A stretch of 64,000 nucleotides of DNA, from contig JAKSYS010000881.1 in NCBI GenBank assembly GCA_022925895.1, forward strand, positions 310,001 through 374,000, in the 5' to 3' direction. The DNA comes from Fragilaria crotonensis. Taxonomy: Eukaryota; Bacillariophyta; Fragilariophyceae; Fragilariales; Fragilariaceae. A program made the position numbers and the translations under genes. The notes beneath the pieces were generated by a model, which did not search any database, was not told the DNA's origin, and saw only the letters and a list, made by a program, of their open reading frames with translations. Within the stretch, counting starts at the first letter, position 1. Every line of letters begins with the position of its first letter. Of the stretch, positions 19,532 to 31,245 are shown one piece after another.

Positions 19532-21700
19532 GGCTTGCCACTTCCTTAGCAGCTGCCTCCATCCACTTGGTCACATGCTCAATGTCAGCCATAGCTTGGT
19601 CAAAGCTCAGAGTGTCAGGATCAGATGCAGCTGCCTTGAAGGCAGTTGGGGAAAGGATGATTCCATTTTCCTCAAAGATCCAAGCACTTGGAGAAGCAAA
19701 GTATCCATGGCCTTGAGTGTTATCGTATCCAAGGCGTTGTGGTGCTGCGCGAATGCGGTTGGACCGGCGCGGAGACGTTGGTGGCGGAGGCGACTTGACT
19801 GGTTGCTCGTCACGTGGTGAGTCAAGGGCGAATGCATTGTCTGGAACAGGACTCTCCCTCGTTTCAGACATTGGGGTCTGCTCCCGAACTGGGGAGAAGA
19901 TTGGCTGATGAACTGGGGAGATCGGGGTAGCTGGGACCTTGCGTGGCGTCTCTTCCTTGGCTTGTGAGCTGGAGTGTGGACGGCGTTGCAGAGGTGAAGT
20001 TCTGATGTCTGGCGTTGGAGGAGACTGGAGAGATCGAGGATCGATAGACTGCTCCCTCGTTTGAGACATCATGGGAGTTGGAGGCCTTGGAGTGAGCAAT
20101 GGAGAGCTTGGCAATGGCTGTGGAACAGTTGGTGTCCTGGGTGGAGCCTCAGCCAAGGGAGGAACTGGGAGTTGTTCAATAGCAACAGCTTCATCCATGG
20201 AGGCAGCAACTCTTGTTTGGTTCTCATTGTTGGCTTCTGTAGCTTGGGAGTCCATTCGCGCTTCCTCTGTATCATTGTTGTCGCCGTCATCGAATGGGAA
20301 CTGATATCTTGAGTCGCCAAACAAACGGGCCCAACGCGTTGTATTAAAATCCGGGAGGGCATCCACATTGGTAGCCACTGTTGCAAACCAATCATCAAAC
20401 ACAATGTGATATTGGGGAGTGATGTACCCTGTCTCTGGATTCAAAACCAAGGGGACTGTGCTTGCATGTTTCTTGAGAGCCCCATGTTGACACAGCGGAT
20501 GGACCGAGGCTTCCAGCGAGGCAGCTTCTTTCCATCTGCAATGGTCTTCTCAAGAGCATACACAGGGCATCCCCACACATGCAGATCATGATACTTCCTT
20601 TGCTCCCATCTGGACTTGGTGAAGACATCACTTGGACAGAGACCTGTTGCCAAATCAGGAACATGGTTGTGAAGGAAGATAGCATGGGAGACTGCCATTG
20701 GCCAAAGTGTTGCATCAGCCACATCTGGCCAATGTACCGCTGAATGGAGCATCATTGTCCGAGCAATCGACATGATCGTTTGGATTGCCCTCTCAGCATG
20801 GCCATTGTGATGGTGAGCTCCAACTCCAGCAAACTTGACAACTTGCTTCAGAGTTCCAAGGTGCTCAGTGAACTTAGCTGAGGTGAAGCTTCCACCATTG
20901 TCAGAGAGATAGGATTGTGGAATGACTCCACTGTCCCTTGCCATCAACTCAAAGTTCTGCTTGGCCTTCAGAGTCTCATGAGTGTTCAGATGCTTCTGAA
21001 ACTCAACATGCACAAAGTTGGAAGCATGATCAATGAAGAGGCAGCCACCAGCAAACATGTCTGAGTTCAAGCTCCTTCCAGCTGAAGAGAAGAGCCTTCC
21101 CTTTGTTCCACAAATGAAGTGATCAATGGAGACTTGTTGTCCAGGGAGCAAGTTGTCTGCCTTGAGAACTCCAGCTCGATCTTTGATAACAGTTGTGATC
21201 TTGGCAGGAGCTGGTCGCTGATGTTGCTTCCCATATTGGCATGCGGCACACTTGGGAGGGTTGACAATTCGGCAAGCAGCAGTATGGAGTGATCGATGCG
21301 ACTCACTCCGACTCAGGACTCCAGTTCGCATGATGAATTGGATCTTGCGAAAGGAAAGGTGTCCAAGGCGGTGGTGCCACCTTAATAACTCCTTCTCAGC
21401 TTCAGTCAAGTTGAGGTTGCTCTCATGAACAGTGTTGAGAGTAATGTTGAGAGCTGCAACTGCCTTGGGAGTATCTGAGCTGCGGTGTGCATCAGAGGTA
21501 GGCAAGTTGTTGTCAGGGTTGACTCTTGCAATGAGTTGCCCTCTGGCTTCATCAGAGGTGCCACTCAAGGTCAGTTGATGAGCTTCAATGGTGATGGTCT
21601 CTCCAGGGTAAGCTTGGAGCAAGCTTGTGGTGGATAGGAGCCTGACCTTGATGCAAGACACCAAGTAGGCTGGGACCTTGAGCATCCTTAGGTTGCCCAC
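19532..21700 (-). mobile_element. Integrase zone of the copia element
   Basis: Contains the GAG-pre-integrase/zinc region (LLRWHHRLGHLSF ... CAACQYGKQ) and the DDE integrase core (VSIDHFICGTKGR, SDNGGSFTS, HHNGHAERAIQT). A Pro/Ser-rich linker separates it from reverse transcriptase. Fossil, broken. Confidence 0.85.
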
Positions 21701-21960
21701 AGCACATGACCTTGACCTTCAATCCTGAGTCCCTTTGCAATGCCCTGCAGTTGAGTGATAGGGCCAGGGGTGTTGATGGGTCCAACAAAGTCCTTGCGGT
21801 CAGGAGTGATAGAGATGCTTGCACCAGAGTCCCAAATGACAGGAAACGTTGAAGCCTTGGGAAGGGATTCGCGGAAGCGGTTGGTAGACTGGAGAGCCAT
21901 GCGAAGGATTGTGGAATAGTTGCCATTTGGAAACTTAGCCATGTTCACTTGCATTGCCAT
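21701..21960 (-). mobile_element. Protease zone of the copia element
   Basis: The peptide VIWDSGASISITPDR matches the aspartic protease active-site pattern (DSGA) of copia polyproteins. Confidence 0.7.
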
Positions 21961-24572
21961 CTTGCGAGCAGCTTGAAGTTGCTTGGGAGGTCCACTGATG
22001 GTTCCCTAGGCCTTGGAAGCCAATGGGAGAGACGGGGCGATAGACGCCGTTGGACTTGGGAAGCCTGCGAGCGCGGCGTCGCTGCTGGCGAAGCGGAGCG
22101 TCGAGGTAGGCGTCGTTGACATCGCAGTGGTTGATCCTTGGCCCTTCCTCTTGCGTCGACAAATCCGATGGCGAGCGGGATGTGTTACGGAGCTTGGGGC
22201 AAGGTTCAGTTGGCCCATGGACGATTGTATCGTTGCAGTGGCGGCAGGTCCAGTGAGTTGATCGCGGAATGGAGCGCTTGAGCGAGTCGACACGCTGAAG
22301 GAGAGTTGCAACCTTGGAGTGAAGGTCGTTCAACTGCACTTGCTGCTGTTGTTCAACCAACGTTGGTGCATTCCTCCGAATGTAGCGTCCCATGGATCGC
22401 AAGTTAATGGGGTACCTGCGATGCAGTCCATGGGAGCGAATACTTCCGGCTTGGGGAACATTCGCGCGTCGTGTGACCTTGCGATTGTGTTGCTTGAGAG
22501 CACGACGATGGCGGCGAGAAGGTAGCTCCTTAGGATCAGGCTCAGGCGATGTTGAGCTGGGCTTAGGAAGCCAGAACAGTACGACCATGGCCAGTAAGGC
22601 CCAAAGCAATGGAGCAATGAGCGCCTCCTGGTGAGCCTCCAAAAATTGCGAGACGTGCGGGCGAACGACCATGACATGCGCTCGAAGGATTGCCATGACT
22701 TGGCTCCAATCGACGGCGTTAAAATGCGCCATGGCGAGTTGAATAATTTCCAGCGTGGAGGTCCACATAGTTTTTGCAAACGGGACTGAAAATATTGCCA
22801 TCACGTAGGTGAGCAGTAGGACGAGTACGGGAAGGATCCGGGTCACCATGGTGCGCAGGATAAAGAGCGCGTCAGTCACACTTGGGACGACCTCAATTTC
22901 CGTGGTCCACACCGAGGGATCGAAGGCAAGGGGAGACATTGTTGATTGCAGAACCAACACCTTGAGGGCCCTCAGAGCTCTTCTTGACGCCAGTGTGCGT
23001 TGCCGTTGCGTGGGTAGTAGTCCAACGCTTGCAGCTTGCGCACCAGTTGAAAGCCTTTCCATTGGCTTGCTTGACTTGGGGTGCTCCAGATGGAGGAGGA
23101 GTAGACTTCCAGGATTTGACATCCTTTGGTCTTTCATTGCCATTCCCATTCCTGCCCTTGCCCTTGTTGTTCTCTGGGCATTCGCGCGACCAGTGTCCAG
23201 GCTTGTTGCACTTGTGACAGACTCCTTTCTTGGCAAGTCCAGCACCATTGTTGGAGGCCTTGGACTGGATGAGGTTGAGTACCTCAGCTCTGGTGATTGG
23301 AGTCGCCATGTTTCCGAATGCAGCTGGTGGAGCCTTGGAGTCGCGAGTGTGACGTGCAGGTGGCCACTCCTTCCTGTCAAAGAGCCCTGTAGGCATCCTC
23401 TGCGTGAGCGCAGATGTCCTTGTAGGTCAGCTTGTTGACTTGCATGTGAAGGTTGGCAGCTTCCTTGTCCTTGAATCCAATGTCCAAAAGAGCTTGCTCC
23501 AAGTTCTGCTTGACAGATCTCAGGGGAAGCGGAAGTCCTCATTGCCAGAACCACCAGCCAAAGAAAGATCTTGAGCATGGCCAGAGTGAGGTTGTGGTCA
23601 TACTGGCCAGCAGTTGTCAACTCATTTGCATCCTTGCAAAGTGAGCTGCCAATTGTTCAAGGTTCTCTCCAGAGTACTGACTTGGGAGCCTGGCCTTGAT
23701 GATGGCCTTGAGATCTTCAAACCTCTCAATGGAGGTGGACTGGATGGACTTGAGGAACTGGAGCCAAACAACTGGGAAGGAGTCAGAATCATCCAACTTC
23801 TCAGTCACCTTATTGCTTAGCTCAGTAGAGAGTGAAGCAAGCAAATAGGTCCTGGCTGCCATATCGTTGGTCCGGTCATACTTGTCGTAGCGTTGAACTT
23901 GAGCTTCCGCCAACAACTTTGCCGACTGGACCGTGTACCTGGCGTGAGCCTTGATAACGTTAGTCATCTTGGCGTCGTCAGTTGGGTCCCTGAGGTAAGC
24001 AATGGAGTCCATCCAGTGTCCTTGAGATGATCCCAGACAACATTCTGGAAGCTGATCAAATCATCACTTGGCTTGAAGGAGATCTTGTGCCCAGTTCTCC
24101 TGAAGTTGTAGCCCTTCTGGGCTGCAGAAACATAGACAGGGCGGAGCTGGTTGGGAGAGGTGTGCTCTAGGAGAGCAATGGAGCCATCAAACCTGTCCAG
24201 GTGTGGTTGGGCTTTCCACCTGTCCAAGCAGACCATTCATCCTTGGTCACCAAAGTGATTCCCAATGAGGGAACAAGAGGCTTGGAGCTTGAAGGAGCTG
24301 GGAGCTCCACTGGGGCAGTCATTGGGTTGGGAACTCCAAGACAGACTCTTCATCAGTAGCAAGAGTCCTGGCTTGAGCGATTGCCTCGGTGAGGCGAACG
24401 TTGACAGGATCGGAGATCTCGAATCCTTCTGGATTGCCGCGGCCTTCGACAGCAGTCCCGAGGATTCCAACAACAGGTTCGTCTGGAAGATTCGTCGGGG
24501 ACGTAGAGCCTTCAGATGGTGGAACCGACATGATGATTGGAGTCTTGGCTTGGAAAGCAGATCTTCAACCAC
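21961..24572 (-). mobile_element. Gag-like zone with an extra membrane/coiled-coil spacer
   Basis: The distal part resembles a copia gag (FRRTGHKISFKPSDD and a UBN2-like helical region) and ends in a zinc knuckle (CHKCNKPGHWSRECPE). Between knuckle and protease lies about 0.9 kb of unusual content. It has strongly hydrophobic spans (ILPVLVLLLTYVMAIFSVPF, LLWALLAMVVLFWLPK), a basic linker, a Gln-rich coiled coil and a CRHC...CPK zinc-like motif. This spacer is not a standard copia part. Fossil region, broken. Confidence 0.65.
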
Positions 24573-24775
24573 TCAACAGATTGCTGACTGCGTACTCGAG
24601 TTGGCAGAGAGCAATGAATCAGCCTAGTCTTGGGAAGACGTGGGGCTGTCGCAGGATCGCCGGAGGAGACCTGCCTTGACGCGGAGCGTGACTTCCTTGG
24701 AAAGGAACTTGAAACGAGCTTGCCGGAGAGGAAAGTGCGTTAGAGGGTAAGTCTTATTATTGGGCGAAAATAACC

Positions 24776-25362
24776 AGTCGAAGTACACGGCGTGATCAAG
24801 GCTGCGTACTAGTTCGTAGAAATCCGGGTTCGGTCAAACGTAGAGTTTTAATTCTAGAGTTGTTTAACTTATGAGCTTATTTTTAGGTTTCACTTTGAAG
24901 GAACCAATTCAATCCAGGTCCGATTGAATCTTGCAGATCTACTTTCGCGAAGTTAGAGGGTTGTGGGAGTGAACATTCAAAGCCTTCATCCCACTGATAA
25001 GGGCATTGAAATGTCAGCTCCAACTCCGCCGTCACGAGCGAATTGACAGTCGCAACAACTGTTGCAACATGGCCAGACTTAGCCAACATGATGAGGGACA
25101 CATGTTGGAAATTAGTTGGCACATGAAGGGAAATTGCAGTTGAATTGCACTGGGTTAATGTGGACAAATTGGTGTTGTAGAAAAGGAGGTTATGAGGGCG
25201 GAAAGCAGTCCGGGACAACTGTAGTTTTTGTACTGGCGATTCGCCGTATACAGTTGGCGTGAGAATCTTTGTATCCAAAGCCGGATGGGACTCAGCTGGC
25301 GGGGACGAAATTTCAACGTCAATAACGGCACAATAACAGCTGTCAGCTGCTGTACCTTGACT
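24776..25362 (-). repeat. Right LTR (5' LTR of the element)
   Basis: A 587-base partner of the left LTR. The expected primer-binding position just inside reads GGTTATTTTCGCCC on the minus strand; I cannot match it to a specific tRNA from memory. Confidence 0.92.
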
Positions 25363-25367
25363 CTAAG
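25363..25367. repeat. Target-site duplication CTAAG, right copy
   Basis: Matches 17305-17309 on the other side of the element. Confidence 0.8.
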
Positions 25368-26520
25368 CATTCTACCGGTAGTAGGGCTACAAGTACCTGG
25401 TATTTCGTGATGGATGTAGTATGTAGTATGTGTTCATAGAATTCAGTGTGGATTAAATACTAGTACTGGTACCAGGTACAGTAGTAGAAGCAGAAGTAGT
25501 CGTCGAATGTAGTGGTCGTTGTGTCTTTGCATTATAGAATTGTACTCCAGTACAACTTGTACTAGTACCCTGGTACAAGATGGGAATGACCCCATCCAGT
25601 TCGTGTCACGTGGAGATTGGAGATGGTCAAATGACGTGATTGTTTAGATACGGGAGTATTCATGTATGTGTACATGAACTGCACGCACTCGTTTCATTCA
25701 TACACTCGTACTCCAGAACGCATGAATTTTTTTAAAGTACGCTGGTGTACATTTGGCTTGCAGCTACTCCCTATATACCAGAGTCGCGTACTCGGAGTAC
25801 GTATGTATTACTAGTACGCCAACTACAAACAGTATGGCTACCGGTAGGAGTAATACTGGTAGCACACACTTGCATACAGTGGATTGTCATTCTACGGGTT
25901 TAAAATTTAAAAGTACTGGTGCACGACGTACAGTGTTCAGTACTGAGGACCAGTGGTTGCGCCTTAATAAGAATCACAAGCGTACAAGTACGATGTACGA
26001 GAGTACTTGTACTAGTAGTACCTCGAACAGGATGAACACAACAAGCACGACGACGAAAAAAGGGCATAGACTATAGACTAGACTCCGACTACTAGTACTG
26101 GTACAAGAGTATTTGTACAATTTATGGACATAAGCACAACGGAGTCTTCGCCGACAACTATCTCAAGGAGCTATTTAGTACAGTAGATAATACGATCGAT
26201 CTTGTCGATGAGCTCAATGGAGGCCACTTCATGCCGTCCACTATTTTTCTTGTTTCTTTGTCCTGTGTATTGTTCTTGCTCACCTGAAAAGTTGTCCTCC
26301 GAGCCGACGCTACGCTCGCAAGACATGCGCACAACGCATCACTGCGTTCGGTCAGATTCACCGCACCGAAGAGCTACCGGGACAAGCGTATCAATCACAA
26401 CGCCATGTATAGTAAAATTGAATGATTGGATTTAAAAATTCCTATGGGCCCAACCAAATCAAAACTGAGAAAATCCTTTCGGCACCAATGATATCAAAAT
26501 TGTAATACAAACGATAAAAA
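25368..26520. other. Gene-free spacer saturated with GTAC palindromes
   Basis: Between the retroelement and the next gene, about 25370-26130 is filled with units such as CTAGTACTGGTACCAGGTAC, TACTAGTACCCTGGTAC and GTACTTGTACTAGTAGTACC. No gene is supported. A plus-strand frame at 25753-26076 is Thr/Ser/Tyr-rich only because it translates the repeats. Confidence 0.5.
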
Positions 26521-27660
26521 TCATAGCCTTTTCGAAACAAAGAGGCTTTTCACTCCGTTCTTCGCAGATTCCACTTTTTCCTCGAACGCGGCATTACCTA
26601 GGTTTACCAACGTTTGCCGTCGTTGATTCTTCACCTTGATTACTTGTCGAACGCCGTGGGCCAATGTCTTGCGATCATACCCCAGCTCTAGTAGCATCGA
26701 TTCCCGCACATCTCGCGAAAGCAGGATTTCAGACTTGGATCTCCGATATTGCGTACGATGAACTTCAAATACATCAACCAAGTAATGGCGTTCCACGGCA
26801 TACTTCCAACCTAAACCAATTGGAGGCCCGGACGTGCACGAAGGGTTGACAGTCAAGATGCGCTCATAGGGGCGTACAGAAACCGTGTCGAACGAGACTG
26901 ACTTCTTTCTGGCGGTTTCCTTTGTGTTCAGAGGCTTTGCCTCGAATAGAGCACTAAACTCCACCTTCAGCGCAGACCGTTTCCCCTGGTGACATCTCCG
27001 GGTTTCTGTGTCGTATTCAGTGAGACCTGAAAGATCGGAGTGCACGGATGCCGCATCGCGTTGAACAAGCACCCTGCGAGGGGCCATGTTCAAGATTGGG
27101 ATGGGCGGTCGATGCGGTGTCGATTGGGAAGAAGTCTGCGACGTAGTTACTGGCGTCAAAGGTGCGGCGGTTGGTGGCTGGTTCACCTCCTTACTTACTA
27201 CAGGCGTTGATTCATTAGTCCCAGGAGAACTTCTTCGAGGCGTTGAACTCTGTGGCTTCGTCACATTCCAATCTTGTAAATCTTTCCCAAGGACAGCAGA
27301 GTTGGCGAAGTCACTCACTCTAATTCTCGACTTCGGTGTCGTTGCCTTTTCCCTAGCCGCAGTGTCGCTAGGCGGGCACTCGTGCAATTGGGATTGTTTC
27401 ATGGGAGGTGCGATTGCAAGTTCCTCATCATGATGTGCAGGCGACTGGTGCAAAAACTGCGAGAGCAAATCACGTGAATACGTCCTAGAAACCAGGGCTG
27501 CATTCCCATGCCTTGAATGCGCTGAATTTGCGCTTGTTCCCTGTTGATTAACTCGCTGTGAGCTAGAGCTATCCTCCCCAAGCATCATAGATGCTAGGTT
27601 GTTCTCGCCACTGAGAGTGACTGCGTGTTGTGCTTTTAATTGTAAACGGTCCCCTGACAT
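26521..27660 (-). CDS. Conserved uncharacterised protein with NPS...GLGW domain
   Basis: 379 residues from the ATG at 27660. The N-terminal two thirds is Ser/Thr/Pro/Gln-rich and probably disordered. The C-terminal third is well ordered: KKSVSFDTVSVRPYERIL, then NPSCTSGPPIGLGWKY, a basic helix around HRTQYRRSKSEI, then LLELGYDRKTLAHGVR and KVKNQRRQT. I recall this domain from many uncharacterised diatom proteins; its function is unknown. The VSF motif in a basic context resembles protein phosphatase 1 docking sites, which is only a guess. A GTGAGT-type donor near 27758 and a TTCGTAG acceptor near 27686 could mark an intron in the 5' untranslated region. Confidence 0.7.
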   Translation of the reverse strand: MSGDRLQLKAQHAVTLSGENNLASMMLGEDSSSSQRVNQQGTSANSAHSRHGNAALVSRTYSRDLLSQFLHQSPAHHDEELAIAPPMKQSQLHECPPSDTAAREKATTPKSRIRVSDFANSAVLGKDLQDWNVTKPQSSTPRRSSPGTNESTPVVSKEVNQPPTAAPLTPVTTSQTSSQSTPHRPPIPILNMAPRRVLVQRDAASVHSDLSGLTEYDTETRRCHQGKRSALKVEFSALFEAKPLNTKETARKKSVSFDTVSVRPYERILTVNPSCTSGPPIGLGWKYAVERHYLVDVFEVHRTQYRRSKSEILLSRDVRESMLLELGYDRKTLAHGVRQVIKVKNQRRQTLVNLGNAAFEEKVESAKNGVKSLFVSKRL

Positions 27661-28198
27661 CACCGAGAATGCGAAGCCGAGACTACGAACACAGATTAGC
27701 GCTGGTAGATGCGACGAAAAACGTGCGAGTTGTTGATGAGAAAGGAGTACCACTCACGTTGAGCATTATCACTTGAGTTACGATCTAGACTACAGAGTTT
27801 TTATTCATGTCTCAGGGTGTGGGAATTTGGAGTACCGCCACCACGCTAAATAAACTTCTTCTACAACATGTTATTGGTCCTTCTCAGGGTCTTCCTACGG
27901 AGATAATACGAGAAACAGCTCGGAGTCCCTGGTAAAGGGTGCTCCAGTCTTCTTCTCTTTGTAGGCGGGCCTATTAGATAGGTTCGAGGACGACATAATC
28001 TGGGACCAGGCACTGGTACTCGTCTATCGTTGTCGTTGCATACGTGTCAAGTATCTGATGTTCTGCAGTTCTGCGTTTCATGCTACACGTGTTGAATGAG
28101 TACTCGGAGACTCGGAGTAGATGAAAGATGAAACTGAGAGTGCAACCATGTTGGTTCAGTACTGGGTGTTGTGTATGTACATGTAATACTAAGATTGA
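27661..28198. other. Upstream spacer of the uncharacterised gene
   Basis: Contains a possible 5'-UTR intron (about 27686-27758) and scattered GTAC units (CACTGGTACTCG, GAGTACTCGGAGACTCGGAG, CAGTACTGGG). No gene is seen. Confidence 0.4.
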
Positions 28199-28201
28199 TG
28201 T

Positions 28202-28216
28202 AAGAGCATGTTTTAA
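28202..28216 (+). repeat. Left terminal inverted repeat of Harbinger element
   Basis: AAGAGCATGTTTTAA, followed by GG and then diverging from the right end. Preceded by the TGT target duplication. Confidence 0.88.
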
Positions 28217-28433
28217 GGCAAGGCGAATTTATGGAGCAAATGACGCAACTACAGTATGACAAAAAATTGATGTTCTTTGTAACGGTTCAAACTGCATGCG
28301 TCCTGCCTACGTGGCTGGCTGGCTTGTTCTCAAATTTTCGAGTTGCAACATTTAAGGCAATCTTGTATCGCAAGTCAAATGTGTGTTATTTTTTGTTTTA
28401 TCCCACTTCTGTTTCTTCCCTCCCAAAATCTTA

Positions 28434-29952
28434 ATGCCTGGTGCCACCGACAATGCCGCTCTTCTCTTCTTGTTGATTACAGCATCATCTCTCCTCCCCG
28501 TTCTTTACGAATACTATGTGCAACAGGAAAGGAAGAGGAACAACAGTATTGAAGAATCAATTGCTTCTGTGGCGGAGATGGCACTTCAAGTTCGACGACA
28601 GCTAGACACTGGTGGCACTCCTGGCAATCAAGATGAGGAGGGAGGGAGGCGGAAGCATTTGAGGAGCTCACATTTCAAACATGAGCGTGCAGAACAGGCT
28701 ATCCACGAGGATTACTTTGCCCCAACTCCTGTCTTCAACGACAGACAATTTGAACGGATCTTTAGGGTAAGCAAGTCTATTGTTCAGGAGTTGTTTGACA
28801 CCTGCGCTCGAAGCGATCCATTCTTCACGATCCAACGTGACGTTAGTGGATGATTCAACATTGGACCTCATTCTTCACGATCCAACGTGACATTAGTGGA
28901 TGATTCAACATTGGACCTCTCGTGAAGGTCCTTATGGCCTTGAAGCTTGTTGCCTACAGTTGTTCGGCAAGTGCGTTCCAGGATTACTTTCAAATGAGTA
29001 TCACAACGGCACGACTGTGCCTTCTGAAATTCTGTTGTATTGTTTCAACAGATCCATCATTGCGAAGTGTTTTTGCAAGACCCATGACACGTTCAGATGC
29101 CAGGAGAGTCGCTGCCATTCATAGAGAAATACATGGCATTGCAGGAATGGTTGGAAGTCTTGATTGCATGCATGTGTTCTGGAAGAATTGCCCCGTGGCC
29201 TGGCAAGGATTGCAGACCAGAAAGGCAGGTAAGCCAACAATTGTGCTCGAAGCATTCGCTGATCACAAGCAACTTGTGGTTTTGGCACCACTCGTTTGGG
29301 TGGCCAGGATCCCTAAATGACATTAACATATGGAATCGGAGTTGTCTGACAAAGTATTCCAACGCCTTTGGCTGGCTGTCGATGGAATTCATCATGAGTT
29401 GTCAAGGTTTGTAAAAACAATCGAAGAGCCTTTAGATCGGAAATCAACTTCATACGCACAGTGGCAAGAAGGAGCAAGAAAGGACATTGAGCGAGCATTT
29501 GGGGTTCTGCAGCGCAAGTTTCAGGTCCTCGTCAGAAAGATTGAGCTTTGGTATGTCGGTGACATTGATGCTGTCGTTAACACTACAATAATGCTACACA
29601 ATATGATGGTGGCACAACGGCCGGATTGACAACGATGAGTACAAATGTGAGTCATTTTATGCTTATGGAGATTCTTTGGAAGCAGAAGAACGAGGACAAC
29701 AACATTGTGACAATGAACAAGAGCAACAAGATGTGGATCGCAGGATGGCGGAGATTAACCTACACCGTCACCTCTTTGAGATGGCTAACACTGAAAAGGC
29801 ACGAGCTTACCAATCAGCAGAAGGCAGTGATCGATTCGATACGATTTCAGTATGCTCAGAGGCGGTGGGAATGCCTGTATGATCAGACCGAGCACCTTCG
29901 ACTGCGAGATGCCTGTATCAAAGAAGTAGCTACTAGATCATTTAGTCTTTAA
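28434..29952 (+). pseudogene. Harbinger DDE transposase, frame-shifted
   Basis: The conserved part is unmistakable: GSLDCMHVFWKNCPVAWQG (first catalytic Asp), KPTIVLEAFAD, SLNDINIW (second Asp) and EGARKDIERAFGVLQRKFQV (catalytic Glu), the DDE_4/PIF order. The N-terminal part from the ATG at 28434 has a hydrophobic start and a helical region (FNDRQFERIFRVSKSIVQEL). At least five frame changes interrupt it. One comes from a 50-base tandem duplication at 28821-28920; others lie near 29320, 29629 and 29850. The C-terminal tail ends at 29952. The protein would cut and rejoin DNA at the element ends if intact. Confidence 0.85.
28821..28920 (+). repeat. 50-base tandem duplication inside the transposase
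   Basis: Two adjacent 50-base units starting TTCTTCACGATCCAACGTGA differ at only two positions that I can see. The unit length is not a multiple of three, so it breaks the reading frame. Confidence 0.9.
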
Positions 29953-30276
29953 AGCAAGTTCCTGTTGAACTGTTGCTACTAGCTCGTCGTTTGTTGCTTT
30001 AAACAAAGTAGCTCTATACTACCACCACTAGTAATGCACTTGTATGAACACGTTCTATTACACGTCTCGCTCCTACTGCATACTTGCTCGTCGTTTGATG
30101 ACGATCACAAACGACAACAATAACAATGACTAGTAGCTCATACGACTACTATGGGCTGCCTATTATCATTACTCAGCACAACTACGAGTTTCCTCGTTGT
30201 TGCTAGAGGCAGACACCGATTCAGATGACAATACATTGTTGTTCTCACCATCAAGCAACTTCATGCGGTCCTCGAG

Positions 30277-31208
30277 TCAACGTCGCATGTCTCGCGACTC
30301 AGCGATTCTCAGTGCCATCTGTTCCTTGGCAAAAGCCTTTTGGTCTGGTGTATCTAGAGACTGAGCAAGTCTCATGTCTTGCTCGTTTCGCATGTTTTCC
30401 AAAAAAGCACTTCCAACGTCTGCAACGACGTTAGAGATATTCTGAAAAACGTCGCTCATTCTGACACCATGATCAAGACTTGCTGAACCCAAAGAAAACG
30501 CGTCACCAGCATTTGTCTTGTTGTTTGGGTGCTCCTGCTTCACAACAACTTCCGAGACAACAGATTTAATAAGCTTAGCATCCGCTTCCGCCTGGCGAGC
30601 CTTTTTCTTTCCCATTGGTCGGTTTCTACGGAGTTCCTCCTCCACCTTGGTTCGAAACGATGAAAACTTATTCTTGTCCTTCAGATAAAGGTACACCGAG
30701 TAAAAGTCAAACGGATGCCCGTACCTTTGTTTGAAGGTCTCAAGGCATGCAGCCTTGTGATCATCAGGACTCCAGCCTGATCCCATGTCGGTCAGCTCCT
30801 CAATGCCCATGTACTTCATAACCTCCGGTGCAATCTGGCCTTTGAACCTATTATAAATAGAAACGGCGCTGCGGTCTGGATACATCCCTCCAACTCCTTT
30901 CTTTGGGTACTCTTCATGCGTTGCCTGGGTGCTTCGCGCCAAAAGAGCCTTGTCAGCGGCGGTCTGTTCCTTGATGAGGGCAACATAAATGTCAAACATG
31001 TGTCCCTTGAAAACCTTTTGGTGGTACCCTTCTGGTGAGCACCGCAAACGGCATTCTTCTCGGATGCAGCAATGAAGGCCTTTGACACAATCACATCCTC
31101 AGCATTCGAATACCCAGGTCCTCGTTTGGATCGTTCAACAAAAGATGAAGGTAACAAGGCACTGCCGTCAGTGCTTTGGGGTGGCGATACATCACATGAG
31201 CTGCTCAT
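30277..31208 (-). pseudogene. Harbinger Myb/SANT-like DNA-binding protein, one frame slip
   Basis: The second gene of the element, convergent with the transposase. The N-terminus (RGPGYSNAEDVIVSKAFIAA) is the start of a Myb/SANT-like trihelix domain, continued by FKGHMFDIYVALI and SVSIYNRFKGQIAPEVMKY. The C-terminal half is charged and helical (KVEEELRRNRPMGKKKA, then the tail AKEQMALRIAESRDMRR). One frame change near 31030 separates the first 60 residues from the rest. In active Harbinger elements this partner carries the transposase into the nucleus and to the termini. The start is likely the ATG at 31208. Confidence 0.8.
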
Positions 31209-31245
31209 TGCTCGTGGGCGATCACGAAAACTGTCACTTTGATCT

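Larger units (their letters stand above)
17310..25362 (-). mobile_element. Ty1/copia-type LTR retroelement (fossil, recent insertion)
   Basis: An 8.05-kb element read on the minus strand, bounded by two LTRs of 590 and 587 bases and flanked by a CTAAG duplication. In element order (right to left) it shows gag-like sequence with a zinc knuckle, an unusual spacer region, protease, integrase with an HHCC zinc region, reverse transcriptase (YVDDL) and RNase H. The order integrase before reverse transcriptase marks it as Ty1/copia; diatom members of this group are known as CoDi elements. The LTRs differ by only two small length changes that I can see, so the insertion is very young. The coding part looks broken, with roughly ten interruptions; some could be assembly errors. 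Confidence 0.93.

Noticed and set aside
25753-26076. Thr/Ser/Tyr-rich plus-strand frame
   Set aside because: Composition comes from GTAC-type repeats, not from a protein.
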